Counted from the stretch's first letter, positions 32,656-43,856 are shown. The stretch: DNA of 64,000 nt from an uncultured Eubacteriales bacterium (GCA_949294665.1 CASFID010000065.1:1-64000); one strand, 5' to 3'. Notes: generated by a model not told the origin, from the letters alone. Numbers and translations are program-made.

Positions 32656-34533
32656 TCACATTCTTTTATACTTCTGTATCTTCTTTATTACTTTTTCGTC
32701 CGTACCCGGCGGTATCGGGCCGTTGTTTGCCATGCGGTAACATTTCCTGCACAGCCAGATCAGATTCTGCACTTTATTTACTTTTTCCATAGGAAGTTTC
32801 GTGTCTATATGATAGCAGTACATCCCGCTTTCTTCGGACAGCCACGTCTTACAGCATTTACATTTGCCTTTATCCCGGTTGTACGCATATTCCCGGTTCA
32901 TATAATACTCGAAATTTGTCAGCCCCTTTGCATACACAGACAGAAGAATGTCTTCCACTGAATTGATGGAAGGTCTGTTGCAGGGAAGTGGCTTCTGTTT
33001 GCTCCGGTAGCGTATATATTTCTGTCTGCCTTCTTCGGTGTACGGCGTCATTTTCTGGTCGAATGGTATGGATTCATATTTACTGTGCGTAATAAACGCC
33101 ATCGTGATTCCAAACCATTTTCCTTCAATGGGGATTGCAAATGTTTTGCTTTTATATCCGGCATGGCGGTGAGGGAGATTACATAGTTTTTCCAGAGGCA
33201 CCTGATATTGGTTATAATGCTTTGGAAACGCATTTTTCCAAACTGCCAGCGCCGTGTTATTGATACGCCTGTCGATTGCGTGGAACGCATGGGAACAGAT
33301 AGACGGCTGTAAGTATTGTGCAATGCCGATAATCATGGCATTTACTTTTTGTATCTGCGCCGCCTGTATATTCCTTTTATCCATCGCCTCTATCTCCCGG
33401 AGTTCTTTAGCGATATTCCTGATTTTCTCTTTCAGGCGTTCCATATCCGGGAGCGGCTTTCCCACCAGATTATCTGTCCATGTTTTCGGGTCTGGCGTTT
33501 TCCGCTTTCTCTCTGCTTTGATTACAAAACCGAGGAAGTGGATTCCCTCTGTCCTCAAATCTGTGACATACGTCTTTTCCTGTGACAATTCCAGTTTCAT
33601 GCGGTGTCTGAAATATTTCGTCAACACCTTTTTCAGCCGGTATGCCTCCCGTTCCGTTGACGTCAGGATTACCCAGTCGTCCGCAAAACGGAAGTTATAT
33701 TTTGGCGTCACGCCAGACCATTTCAGCCTGCGTGTGTCGTTACATTTATGCTTACAATGCCTATGTGGTTCCATATACATTCTGCCGATATACCAGTCAA
33801 AATCATTCAGGTACACATTTGACATCAACGGAGACAAAATCCCTCCCTGCATTGTACCGACCTTTGTGTCATATCTTTGCCTGCCCTCGATGTATCCGGC
33901 TTTTAACATTTCCTGTATCAGCCTGATTACTCTTTTGTCATGGATACCGATTTTCCAGAGCTTGCGCAGGAGAATCCTGTGGTCAATGTTGTCAAAGCAG
34001 CCTTTGATATCGCCTTCTACCGCCCATACGGGCTGGTCTGGAGATTTAGTCGCTGCGTTGATTACATTGATAATATCCCGTACTGCGTGTTTCTGTGCCC
34101 GGTATGGGCGGAAGCCGTAACTATGAGGATAGAACTTTGCCTCACAGATTGGCTCCAGGATGATACGCATACATTCCTGCATGATCCGCTCAAGGATTGT
34201 AGGAATCCCTAATGGGCGCATTTTCCCGTTCTTTTTCGGGATATACACCCTTCTGGCAGGTTTGGGTTTATAGTTTCTGAAATTGTTTTTTATCAGTGCA
34301 ATTAAATCTTCTTTTGGCATTTGCAGGTATCTGTCCATTTTCACACGGTCAACTCCGGCTGTTTTACTGCCTTTGTTGGACTTGATGTTATGAATTGCGG
34401 TTACAATCGTCACTTCACTGACCATTGCTTCCAGCAGCCCGGTAAAACCGGCTCCCTGCTTCGATTTCTCATACAGGAAATCCAATGTCTGCTTTAATTC
34501 CGCTTCCGTTGAAAATCTGACGTTCAAATGCAC
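32656..34533 (-). CDS. ltrA: Group II intron reverse transcriptase/maturase with HNH domain
   Basis: A 625-aa intron-encoded protein. The reverse transcriptase domain spans about 60-380: fingers motif (KPARRVYIPKKNGKMRPLGI), MQGGILSPLMSN, and the active site FRFADDWVIL (FADD in place of YADD). A maturase domain follows, then a C-terminal HNH endonuclease (CKCCKTWL ... HIDTKLP ... LIWLCRKCYRMANNG). All parts look intact, so the intron may be mobile by retrohoming. The start is probably a GTG, after GAGGTGATAG. Confidence 0.93.
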   Translation of the reverse strand: MHLNVRFSTEAELKQTLDFLYEKSKQGAGFTGLLEAMVSEVTIVTAIHNIKSNKGSKTAGVDRVKMDRYLQMPKEDLIALIKNNFRNYKPKPARRVYIPKKNGKMRPLGIPTILERIMQECMRIILEPICEAKFYPHSYGFRPYRAQKHAVRDIINVINAATKSPDQPVWAVEGDIKGCFDNIDHRILLRKLWKIGIHDKRVIRLIQEMLKAGYIEGRQRYDTKVGTMQGGILSPLMSNVYLNDFDWYIGRMYMEPHRHCKHKCNDTRRLKWSGVTPKYNFRFADDWVILTSTEREAYRLKKVLTKYFRHRMKLELSQEKTYVTDLRTEGIHFLGFVIKAERKRKTPDPKTWTDNLVGKPLPDMERLKEKIRNIAKELREIEAMDKRNIQAAQIQKVNAMIIGIAQYLQPSICSHAFHAIDRRINNTALAVWKNAFPKHYNQYQVPLEKLCNLPHRHAGYKSKTFAIPIEGKWFGITMAFITHSKYESIPFDQKMTPYTEEGRQKYIRYRSKQKPLPCNRPSINSVEDILLSVYAKGLTNFEYYMNREYAYNRDKGKCKCCKTWLSEESGMYCYHIDTKLPMEKVNKVQNLIWLCRKCYRMANNGPIPPGTDEKVIKKIQKYKRM

Positions 34534-35268
34534 AAGGCTATCACCTCGCAGTTCGCCACCCTTATTTCAGGGAGTTATTATTTTCTTGTTTTGTGAAATT
34601 TGTAAATCAACCTGACTCGTCCCCTTCGCCATGGGCATTTCAGCCCGTGTGGCTGGCTTTTTCCAACCTCAGACTACTATGGGACGGCTGACTGCCTGTG
34701 CCTTCGTCGCTCTGCATAGCTCCAACACAGGCTCTCAAACGTTCCTAAATCTCTATCCTTGTGTGCTGTCAGCACCAGAAGACCTTAGGTTGCTACCTTA
34801 CACCGTAGGAACAGGCACACTTTGAATCACAGTTGCTGTGTACCCCGGCAGATATTCCATTCTGCCGGGGGCGTACTGAAAAACCAGCAATACGCCCTTT
34901 CCTAATCTTTCGCCCTTTCGAGCGCCCTTAATTCTTACGATGCTGCATAGCTTTCTCAACGTAACCATAGTCTTCGGAAGACCGCACTATATAGTCCATA
35001 TCCGCATAGGCGGACTTAGGACATCAAGTTACGACTTCACCGCACTTCACACCCCAGCGCAAGCAGTCGCCGACGCATGGCGGAGTATTATCTCGCACAC
35101 TGCCTACGGTTTTGACATACCGTCATCAGCATTGATTCCGTGTGGCAAGGGTACTTCCCCCTTGATTTCGAGATTTAAGTTCAATGGCTCATTCTTATTG
35201 CTAAGTGATTTCCACTGGTTTATTTCGGTCAGGTTGTCAGTCTTACCTTTTGAAACAACGTTTCATAC

Positions 35269-38200
35269 GATTTTTATAAAAATGGCTTTCGTCGATAAAG
35301 AGACGATCAACACCGAGCTGCTCAAAGTCGATGACCGTATCCTTGCGCTTGGTGTCATTGAGCTTTTCGAGCTTTGTCATAATCGCCTTGCGGGTTTTCA
35401 TGAGCTGTTTGACAGTGAACTGCTCCCCGTGAGACGACTGCACCTCATCAATGCCACGCTCGATGTCGTCGAGCTGTCGTAGAAGCTGCTGTTCCTGCCT
35501 TTCAATGCTCATCGGTATCTTTTCAAACTGACTGTGCCCGATGATGACCGCATCGTAATCCCCCGTGGCGATCCTGCCGCAGAATTTTTTTCGGTTTCCC
35601 GTTTCAAAATCCTGCTTGGTGGTCACAAGGATATTGGCACTCGGATAGAGCCGCAGATACTCTGACGCCCATTGCCCGACAAGATGATTTGGCACGACAA
35701 ACATGGACTTCTGGCAAAGCCCAAGCCGCTTGCTTTCCTGTGCTGCGGCTACCATCTCAAAGGTTTTCCCTGCGCCCACCTTGTGGGCAAGGAGTGTGTT
35801 CCCGCCATAGAGGATATGGGCGATCGCATTGACCTGATGGGGGCGCAGCGTGATCTCCGGGCTGATACCGCCAAACACGATGTGGCTCCCGTCATACTCA
35901 CGGGGGCGGGTATTGTTAAAAGTGTCATTGTAATAACGGGTCAGGCGGTTCCTGCGCTCCGGGTCTGTCCATATCCAGTCGGCAAACGCCTGCTTGATGA
36001 CTTCCTGCTTTGCCTGCGCAGCTGTGGTTTCCTTTGCGTTGAATACCGCCTTTTTATTCCCGTGTTCGTCATAAACATAGTCAAAGATACGGGTGTCCTT
36101 TAAGTTTAAGGTGTCCTCAATGATGCGGTAGGCGGATGCCCGTTTCGTACCGTAAGTGCTGTCCGCCTTGACATTTCCCACATCTGAGTTCTTATTCTCG
36201 ATAAACCAGTCGCCATTCATCGGGGTGTAGCGCACTTTCAGCCTTTGCGCCGCATAGCTTGACGGGGTCAGAAGCTCCATCACGAACTGCTGAATATCCT
36301 CCTGCGGTATCCAAGTCGTCCCCAGACGGACAGCGATTTCACTGGCAGGCAGGTCTTTCGGGATGACCTTTTCCAAAGCTTCCACATTGATGGAAAGCTC
36401 CGGGTCTGCCTTTGCCGCTATCCTTGCGGCGGTCAGCTTGTACCTCACATTGCCAGAAAGATATTCGTCTGCGGTCACATAGCGGGCAGGCTCGGTGTTC
36501 GGCACTTTGAAGATGACGCCCCATAATTCCCCGATAAGTTCCTCCTGCGGTCTGCCCGTAAGCTGCTCCATATAGGGAAGGTCAACACGGGCTTTCTCCC
36601 CGATGGAGAGGGCAAGGGCTTCACTGGCAGTCTTCACGGACACCACCTCACGGTGGGGCTTGATCGTCCGTTTCGTGAACATGTCTGCTTTTCGTTTGAA
36701 ATTTCCTTCGTCATCCAGTATCTCAAGGGAGCATAAGAGGAAGTAACTCTCGTCCGACGCAAAAGCAAGGTAGTTCCCCCGATTATTGATAAGCCCGTAC
36801 TTTTCCGTGTAAGCGTCGTACAGTCTGTTCAGATTTTCCTGCTCGGTGCGTATCATTTCCTCTGGATAGTCCTCGGTCTGGTATTCGATAAGCCTGCGCA
36901 CACAATCCCGGATTTCCACAAGCCCCCGGACACGGTTGCCTGCGGTCATGGAAAGATTAGCGGGGTGCATACGGTCATTTTCTCGGAAGTAGACCTTTCC
37001 GTCCACAAGGGCAAAGGAGAAATTACGCACATTCGGGTCGGCGGGGATAGAAGCGTCCTGCTCATCTGAGATTTCGTCAATCCCGTTTTCTGGCTCTGTG
37101 ATCTCCCCGTTTATCCGCTGTACTGCTTCCGCAAGAAGCTCGGACAATGGTCTGTCGCTGTCCGCCTTGCAGACGGAGTCCATACCAAACCGGGAGCTTT
37201 CCATCCGCATCGTGCCAAGTACCATTTCCGGGTGCTGCACAAAATAACTGTTCATCGTGATACCGTTCTCGTCCGTATCAAGATAAATCCAGTCCGGCTC
37301 TACATTTGCCACACGGTCACGCTTCTGCAGGAAGAGGATGTCACTCGTGACCTCCGTGCCTGCGTTTGCCTTAAAAGTGTTGTCCGGCAGTCTGACCGCC
37401 GCTAAAAGCTCGGCTCTCTGGGCAATATACTTTCGCACCTCCGGGCTTGCCTTGTCCATCGTTCCCTTAGAAGTAATAAACGCCACCACGCCGCCGGAGC
37501 GCACCTTATCCAGAGCTTTTGCGAAAAAGTAATCGTGAATAAGGAATTTCTGGGCGTTGTAGCGGCTGTCATTGACCCGGATTTCCCCAAAGGGGACATT
37601 GCCGATAACAACATCGAAGTGGTCATCAGGCAGGTTGGTCTTTTCAAAGCCCTCCACTGCGATACTCGCTCTCTGGTAGAGCTGCTTCGCAATTTCGCCC
37701 GTCAGTGGGTCAAGCTCCACGCCATACAGCCTGCTTGCTCCCATACTTTCAGGAAGCAGTCCAAAAAAATTGCCCGTCCCGCAGGAAGGCTCAAGGATCG
37801 TTCCTTTTGCGTATCCCAAACGGTCAAGGGCTTCATACATTCCTTTGATGACCACAGGCGGGGTATAAAAGGCGGTCAGGGTAGACTCCATAGCGGCACG
37901 GTATTCCGCATCGGACAGTTCGGCTTTCAGCTCCTGATATTCCGCCACCCATGCCGCATTATGCTCGTCAAACGCCATAGAAAGCCCGCCCCAACCTACA
38001 TACTTTGAGAGGACTTCCTGCTCATCCGGCGTGGCAATGCGGCTTTCAATCTGAAGCTCATGCAAAAGCCGGATAGCCGCCATGTTATTGCGGAACTTTT
38101 CTTTTGCGCTGCCAACACCTAAAGCGTCGTCGGTAATGCGGTAATTCCTGCGCAAATCGGCAGACGACTCCGTTTTTTCTTTTTCGGGCGGTAACTGTGC

Positions 38201-41200
38201 CTGCGCTTCTTTCTGTTCCAACTCCTCTGCCAGTATTTCCGCATCGGCAACCATCTCGCTAAAGTCCAGATGGGGCAGGCAATTTTTTACCATATCCTCA
38301 AGGCTTTGGTACTGCTTACTCGCAGACAGACGGTTGTCGATATAGGTGTCCAGTCTGAAATGGAGCAGGTCTGCGCTGATTTGCAGCTCATGCACATCGT
38401 CAGAAGAAGTGGTATAGGCAATATCCACACGGGACAGGTTATGGTAATCTGCCCCCACATCGCTGTCATATTCCTCACGGAGAAAAGCGTCAATCAGGTC
38501 TTTCGCCTGACGCATCCATTCTTCCTGCGGCTGCGCCTGCTCTAAAAGCCTGCGGATATAGCTGATTTTCTCTACCCGGCTGACGGGGAAGCCTACCTCA
38601 TTCTGGAATGTGATGTCACGCATGGACACATCGCCGCTGATTTCTCCCACGCTTTCAATGCGGTAGCGGCGGTTATCTATCGTAAGCTCCGTTCCGATCA
38701 GGTCATCATTAGTCGGCTGTTCCGGCGCAAGGGCGGTCAATCCGTCTATGAGCTTTCGACAGGTTTCCTTCTTTTCAGCGTCGTCCAGTTCATCCATCCA
38801 CTCAGAAAGCTCCTGCGTTATGGACTGCACATACTCCGGGTTTCCCAAGTCGTCCCTGATTTTTCTGATAGCGTCCTCTTTGGTTTCGCCAATCTCAAGA
38901 GCGTCCTGATACCCGTATGGGTCAACATCCTCGATAAAGTCCGCCAGTTGCCCCGCAAGGTCATTTTCCTTATCCTCCGGGACTCTGAACCATTCGCCCT
39001 CTGTCTCCATAATCTCGGCAAGGAGTTTTTCGTCCTCTGGGGATAACTCCATATGCTGCTCCAGAAAGGGGATGAACACCTCCCGTCCCCACCGCAGGCT
39101 TTCCATATGCTCCCGGTAGTAATCCTCGCCCTGTCGTTTCCACTCCGGGATAAAGGGACAGTCCGGGGAGAGGGAGTATTCGTAAAAATTTCGGATATGG
39201 GCAATCAGGTCGCCTTCGCCATCGCCAATATCAAAGCGTCCGTCATAATTAAATTCCTCGCCATCAATGACTGCTTTAATCGCAAAGTCCGTCTTATGAT
39301 ACCAACCGACCGACTTGCTTTCATCCTGCCTTTCCCGGTGCTGTTTTTCGTCCAGAATACCAAGCAGGCGGTTTCCGAGGGCAAAGCTCAAATCCGTATA
39401 GCGGTCATTCAGCTCCCGGTCATAAAAGGCAGGGTGTTCAGAAAAACCAATGGAAAAGGTAAGGCTGTCCGGCTGTTTTTCGGCGGGCGTCTCTCTTTTC
39501 TGGCTCTCGGTCACAATGACTTTCAGATGGTCGTTGTCAGGGTTTTCCCTAAGCTTTTCCTCAAAATCCGTCCGGCTCATTTCCTTGCCAAACAGCGGGA
39601 ACTCCACATTACGCAAAGAAACAGCGTCCTCGGAAAATGCCATGACCTCATACTCATCTGCGCCGAGAAATACCCTGTCGTCCTCGTGGAACACATAGCG
39701 GACGGGGTACAGCTCCGTCAACTCCTGCGAAAACCGATACCCGTTGCTGCGGCTGTAAACACTGGCAGTCTTACGCTGTACCAGAGCAAGGAAGTCGATG
39801 AGGTTTTGCACCGTGGAAGGTTCAAAAAGTGCTTGCTCCATCTGCGCCTCGGTCATATCCGCAAGATCGGGACGGCTTACTTCATCGAGCAGGTCTTTTT
39901 CGTATCCGTCAAGATCACGGATAAAATCAGAAAGCCGCAGGGCAAGGCTGTCCCGCTTATCCGCAGGGGGCAGTTCCCGCTTGCTTTCAATGAAACGCTG
40001 CCTTGCCATTTTCCTCTGGCTGTCCACCTCATACTGTGGGGCTTCGATACGCTCCAGATAATCGGCATAGTGGTCTTTTTCTTTCGGGTTGAGATAGCGG
40101 TCAGCCTTGATCAGTTCCCGCAGACGCTTTTCCACCTTAGACCAACTCAGGGTAAGTTCTTGTTCACTATCCATTCGGTCAAGGATAAGCCCATTGCCCC
40201 GGTATGTGATGTGACCGCTGACGCCATCGGGAAAAGTATAGCTGCCGCCACCATTCCCATAGATTTCTTTTAACAGAGCAATGTTTTCTTTCTTATCCCC
40301 GTTCCGGGTCAGTTGGCGGTAAATGCGGTACTTGCTGTCCGCATATCCGTTGCCGCTTTGGAGCGCATCATCTATATCCTCCTGAGAAATGGAAAAGGCA
40401 GAGGATGTTTCGTCCTCTGCCTGCGCTATTGCGTCCATCTGTTCCTCTACGGTGGGGAGATTTGCCCTGACTTCTTCCTCATTGGCAACACTTTCCTGAC
40501 TGTCCCCGGAAGGCTCAGCTTCCTGCGGTGTCAGGCGTAAATCAGTTCGCTCAAGATGACTTCCTCCGCCTGACTGCGGATACTGTTCATCATCCCTACC
40601 CACTGCATCGGCGCTTTCTCTTTCAGTTCCTCGGTCACGCCCTGCTCCCTGCAGAGCTGCTTCGTCAGAAGCTCCAGTCTCGTCAGTGCGGTCTGTTCCA
40701 CTTCGTGCAGGTGGCTGTTCAGGCTGTTCGAGGTCAGCAGATTGAGATAAGTTACCCGTCTGTGCTTCTCCAGATAATCCCGGTGCATCATAGCGTATCT
40801 GCCAAGCGGAATTTCTGGCTCTGTCGGTAATGTGAGGTCGGGAATAAGATAATCGCCCTCCCTGCTGTAAGTGATTTCGTTCATTATCATCGCTCCTTTC
40901 GGGTTGTTTCCTGCTTCTATCATAGCGGCTCTGTCCGGGGTCTGCAAATGTGCGGTTTTGCTGTCTTTCCTCTAATTGCACAGTTCGTATGGTCTGGGAG
41001 ATTTCCCGCAGTGCCATTTCCGCTATGTCGCTCGTGGCAATGCCTATGGCATTGATAGTGGCGGGCGTATTGAAATTTACAATGTCCGCAAAGTCCTCCC
41101 GTTCAAAGAACAGCTCCGTATCCAGACCGCAGCGGGTAAACAGCATAAAAGCAACGCTGTTTTCGGCAAGCCTTCTGTAACTGACCTCCAGATTGAGGTC

Positions 41201-41722
41201 GTCCAGTTCTTCTAAAAAGCTGTCCGTCCTCCAGTTCTTAAGCTCTGCCAGATAGTCGGGCAGGTGATCCTCCACAGCGTTTTTCGCTGTCTCCATCAGG
41301 GCAGAAGCGAGGTCGCTTCCCTCAATATCCCCAAATCGGTCGGAGAGCCTTTCGATAACAGCCTGCTCGTATCGCTCATCCATCTGCCAGATGGGAACGG
41401 GGCGGCTGCCATAATAACCTTCGTGGGTATCGGAAATGTCAAAATAGTATTTCAGCGTATTCCTGCGTCCCTTCGGGTCGAATACAGCGATGCCCTTGCT
41501 GTCCTTGTTGACCCACCGCTTAAATATGGTATTCCAAGTCTCCAGTTTTGCGACAGCAGTGGCGTCAGGACGCTGCGCATAAATCAAAACCTGCTCGTCA
41601 AAGCGGCACTTATAATTGCGGCAGGCAGAAGCTAAAAATCCCTGCCACGCCTGCGCATTTCTGGCAATGCCTGCGCTTGTACGCTGATACAGCTCCGTGA
41701 TGAGCTGATACTTCGCAGCCAT
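35269..41722 (-). CDS. Giant N6-DNA methylase/SNF2 helicase, 5' exon
   Basis: The first 2151 codons of a 2781-aa protein. The N-terminal domain (about 1-270) is a conserved ICE domain; 280-400 is low-complexity and overlaps tnpV in another frame. Mid-protein LPD-type domains follow. An N6-methylase-like domain shows LEPSCGTGNFFGLLPE (SAM motif) and a degenerate catalytic motif (VIGNVPFGE in place of NPPY). The SNF2/DEAD helicase starts with Walker A (AHKVGAGKTFEM) and motif II (LFIDESHFYKN). The intron interrupts immediately after motif II. Large proteins of this type occur in Tn1549-like ICEs and may protect or process transferred DNA. Confidence 0.9.
40531..40884 (-). CDS. tnpV: TnpV-like protein nested in another frame
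   Basis: A 117-aa protein read in a different frame of the same strand inside the giant helicase gene. It begins MNEITYSREGDYLIPDLTLP and contains RRVTYLNLLTSNSLNSHLHE, QGVTEELKEKAPMQWVGMMN and the end EEVILSELIYA, which match the TnpV family. It has its own ribosome binding site (AAAGGAG, 8 nt before the ATG). The host frame here encodes only low-complexity Arg/Gln/Ser/Glu-rich sequence (residues about 280-397). TnpV is carried by several transposons; its role is unclear. Confidence 0.78.
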   Translation of the reverse strand: MNEITYSREGDYLIPDLTLPTEPEIPLGRYAMMHRDYLEKHRRVTYLNLLTSNSLNSHLHEVEQTALTRLELLTKQLCREQGVTEELKEKAPMQWVGMMNSIRSQAEEVILSELIYA

Positions 41723-41736
41723 TTATCTGCACCTCC

Positions 41737-42195
41737 TTATCGTTCTAATTCCCGGCTTTTCTGCTTTTGGTCGTATTCCTCACAGCGGGCAGCGATGACC
41801 GAGTACATCTCATCCCGCATCCTGCGCTCATAGGCGTTGAACGCCCTTGCTTTTTCGGTGGGTTTATACCACACGCTGTCTTGGTCTGCCTGATCCATCT
41901 GCTCATAGCGGTCATCTATCTGGTCGGTATATTGTTTATAGATGGCGTTGGCTTCCGGGGCGTCCTTCGCATAGCGGTAACGGTCAAGGCTTTTGTGCCG
42001 CCCTCGAAGCTCAGCATACTCATAGAGCATACGGATAATCTCACGGTCAAGACCTTTCCGTCCTTCGGCGGCATAAATATCGGATAGGCTGTCACACCGC
42101 CAAGCGTGGAAAGGGGCAGTGTCATTGGAGCTGTGTGAGGAAAGATACACACCGTCTTTTTTGACGGTAATACGGTTGATCAGCTCCGTACTCAC
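41737..42195 (-). CDS. ICE accessory protein, unknown
   Basis: A 152-aa charged, Tyr-rich protein (ELINRITVKKDGVYLSSHSS, AEGRKGLDREIIRMLYEYAE). It starts at a GTG with GGGAGG 9 nt upstream, overlapping the previous stop (GTGA). It precedes the giant helicase gene by 14 nt. It is probably helical at the C-terminus. No function is known. Confidence 0.7.
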   Translation of the reverse strand: MSTELINRITVKKDGVYLSSHSSNDTAPFHAWRCDSLSDIYAAEGRKGLDREIIRMLYEYAELRGRHKSLDRYRYAKDAPEANAIYKQYTDQIDDRYEQMDQADQDSVWYKPTEKARAFNAYERRMRDEMYSVIAARCEEYDQKQKSRELER

Positions 42196-42398
42196 TGTCC
42201 GCCACCTCCCAGAAAGGCAATGACCTTGTTCGCCTTAATGCTTTTCTGCAGCTCATTGATAATACCGATGTCCGTGACCGTGACGCCCTGCATTTTCAAA
42301 ATGTCGTCAATCGTCATGGCGGCAATGGCTTTCTCATCAGTAAAGCCCGCATCCAAGACCTTATTCAAGACCTTAATGGCTTTCGGGTTGACTGCCAT
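42192..42398 (-). CDS. Small ICE protein (68 aa)
   Basis: An unrecognised 68-aa protein (AVNPKAIKVLNKVLDAGFTD, EKAIAAMTIDDILKMQGVTV) with two helix-rich repeats that look like a small DNA- or protein-binding fold. The ATG at 42398 has GGAGG 8 nt upstream. It is coupled to the following gene by a 4-nt overlap. Confidence 0.65.
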   Translation of the reverse strand: MAVNPKAIKVLNKVLDAGFTDEKAIAAMTIDDILKMQGVTVTDIGIINELQKSIKANKVIAFLGGGGQ

Positions 42399-42411
42399 TT
42401 TTCTATCCTCC

Positions 42412-43107
42412 TTATCGTTCATAATCTTTGTGTTTTAGTCCTTTCTGGGGCAGCGCATCTGCCTGCTTCGGCTCATAGGTTGCCCCGTTGTGTGCCATAC
42501 GCTCGGCAAACTCACAGATATGGTAGAGGTTGCCGCCGATTTCCGTATGGTACTCGTCAATAAAGCGGCAGGTACGCTCCATCTTTTCTCCCCACGAAGT
42601 CGTGATGACGATTTTCCCGCCATCAGGGATGCGAAACAGCTCCTTGTAATTAGGGTCGATAAAGCGGATACCCGGCTCGGCTTTTTCAATATGCTTGTCA
42701 AGCCATTCCCTCACATAGCAGAAACAGTAAAAATTGTAATCGCCCTTTGAGGGATTGCACCGCAAGAGGAAAGCATGTCTTTCTGTATCCACACGGAAAC
42801 CATATTCCGTGCAGTAATTCCCCTGAAAAGCACTGTCTTTATGCTGCCTGCAAAAGTCGGTCATATCATAGCGGTTATGCAAGGGCATCTTGTCCTCCCG
42901 CAGTCCGTTGATGACTGTATCAAGCACGGACTTAAACTCGTCTGTTTTCCACTGCGCCCGGTTGTCAAACCAAGTAGTATAAAAGCCATAGCCTGTATAT
43001 GCAAAATCGCCACGGAGATGTCCGATATTTCCCGTCTGCCCGCTGATCTGCATACTCTGGGCATAGGTGTATTTCTGTTCAGATAAAGTTAGAGGGCGTA
43101 TCTCCAT
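42412..43107 (-). CDS. LPD28-like ICE protein
   Basis: A 231-aa protein. The C-terminal 90 residues (KIVITTSWGEKMERTCRFID, EYHTEIGGNLYHICEFAERM) resemble the LPD28 domain of large polyvalent proteins. The N-terminal half (YTYAQSMQISGQTGNIGHLR, GDFAYTGYGFYTTWFDNRAQ) is a separate ICE-conserved segment. Function unknown; the neighbourhood is a string of small accessory genes upstream of the helicase. Confidence 0.62.
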   Translation of the reverse strand: MEIRPLTLSEQKYTYAQSMQISGQTGNIGHLRGDFAYTGYGFYTTWFDNRAQWKTDEFKSVLDTVINGLREDKMPLHNRYDMTDFCRQHKDSAFQGNYCTEYGFRVDTERHAFLLRCNPSKGDYNFYCFCYVREWLDKHIEKAEPGIRFIDPNYKELFRIPDGGKIVITTSWGEKMERTCRFIDEYHTEIGGNLYHICEFAERMAHNGATYEPKQADALPQKGLKHKDYER

Positions 43108-43108
43108 A

Positions 43109-43711
43109 TCAGCGTTCCTCCCTGCTGTGAGGCTTTTTTGCCTTTTCCTGATTTTTTATGGCGTGCAGAGCTTCCTTTGCCCACTGCGGCATACGCTCCG
43201 GGCGGATTTCTCCGAGGACATCATACCGTTCCCATCGGCTGCGCTCGCCCGTGGCAAGGCAAGTCCCAAAGACCGCCTGACCTCTGCCACCAGATGCACC
43301 GTTGCCGCCATCGGCAAGGATGAGCTGATAGGCGGCGTGTTGGTATTCATATCGTTTTGGCTTTGCGTCTATCACGACGACTTTTCCGATGATGCTTTCG
43401 TTCTTCTTATCCGGGATACAGTCAGCGGCAGTAAAAGGTGTTCGGTCAAACTTAAATTTCTCCTGCTCACTGCGGGTCAGAACAATCTGCGCCTGCACCC
43501 GGTCACAGAAAAGCTCCATCGCTTCCAGATAATTATCCGTCCCGACTGCTTCCGTGAACCACGGGGCAGAGAGGGGATTGTTATAATCGCAGTAGCAGAC
43601 CATAAAGGGATATTCTTCCTTTTGGCTGACACCAAACAGCACTTCTTTTTCTCCGATAAAGACGCTCTGCTCCACCTCATAAGAGCCAACCATCCGTTTT
43701 TCTTCACTCAT
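43109..43711 (-). CDS. ICE accessory protein with paralogous N-terminus
   Basis: A 200-aa protein. The first 35 residues (EEKRMVGSYEVEQSVFIGEK) match the start of the 91-aa protein at 43840-44115 (EEKRMNGGYEIMESCTIGNN), so the two are related. The rest contains a strand-rich part (KVVVIDAKPKRYEYQHAAYQ) and a basic tail. The start overlaps the stop of the upstream Cys-rich ORF. Function unknown. Confidence 0.65.
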   Translation of the reverse strand: MSEEKRMVGSYEVEQSVFIGEKEVLFGVSQKEEYPFMVCYCDYNNPLSAPWFTEAVGTDNYLEAMELFCDRVQAQIVLTRSEQEKFKFDRTPFTAADCIPDKKNESIIGKVVVIDAKPKRYEYQHAAYQLILADGGNGASGGRGQAVFGTCLATGERSRWERYDVLGEIRPERMPQWAKEALHAIKNQEKAKKPHSREER

Positions 43712-43856
43712 CCCGCTGCTCCTTTCTTTGCTTTTTTGCTTTCTGCTCGTCTAAAATCCTGCGCATACAAACATCGCAGAAGATAACAGACCCGTCCTTG
43801 TATCGGGGATAAGGGCAGGTCGTACAGTCATATCGTTTCTTATCGCTCACGATCAT
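43704..43856 (-). CDS. Small Cys-rich zinc-finger-like protein
   Basis: A 50-aa ORF with two CxxC pairs 12 residues apart (CTTCPYPRYK and FCDVCMRRI), then a Lys/Arg/Gln-rich helix. It overlaps the end of the gene upstream and the start of the gene downstream, a typical operon arrangement. The ribosome binding site is weak; ATG (43856) and GTG (43850) are both possible starts. Confidence 0.55.
   Translation of the reverse strand: MIVSDKKRYDCTTCPYPRYKDGSVIFCDVCMRRILDEQKAKKQRKEQRDE

Larger units (their letters stand above)
32496..35268 (-). mobile_element. Group II intron, 2773 nt
   Basis: The intron runs with the gene on the minus strand. Its 5' end reads GTATG (35264-35268) and its 3' end CTAT (32496), close to the GUGYG...AY consensus. 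Domain V is recognisable at about 32537-32575 (GCGGTGAAAGC core with GAAA loop). In domain I a hairpin with 7-bp stem (34869-34875 with 34891-34897) displays GGTTTTT (34879-34885), able to pair by 7 bp with the last 7 exon bases AAAAATC (35269-35275), so it fits EBS1-IBS1. Removal restores the helicase frame exactly. 34534-35268 is intron RNA without another gene. Confidence 0.9.

Noticed and set aside
33254-34120. 288-codon plus-strand open frame in the intron
   Set aside because: It is antisense to the reverse transcriptase gene, whose motifs are complete.
35243-35268. Stop codon of the 2159-aa helicase frame as a genuine truncation
   Set aside because: The last codons (RMKRCFKR) are intron sequence; with the intron removed the frame continues into the 3' exon, so the gene is interrupted by an intron rather than broken by mutation.
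39053-40273. 406-codon plus-strand open frame
   Set aside because: It is antisense to the giant helicase gene and shows no domain.
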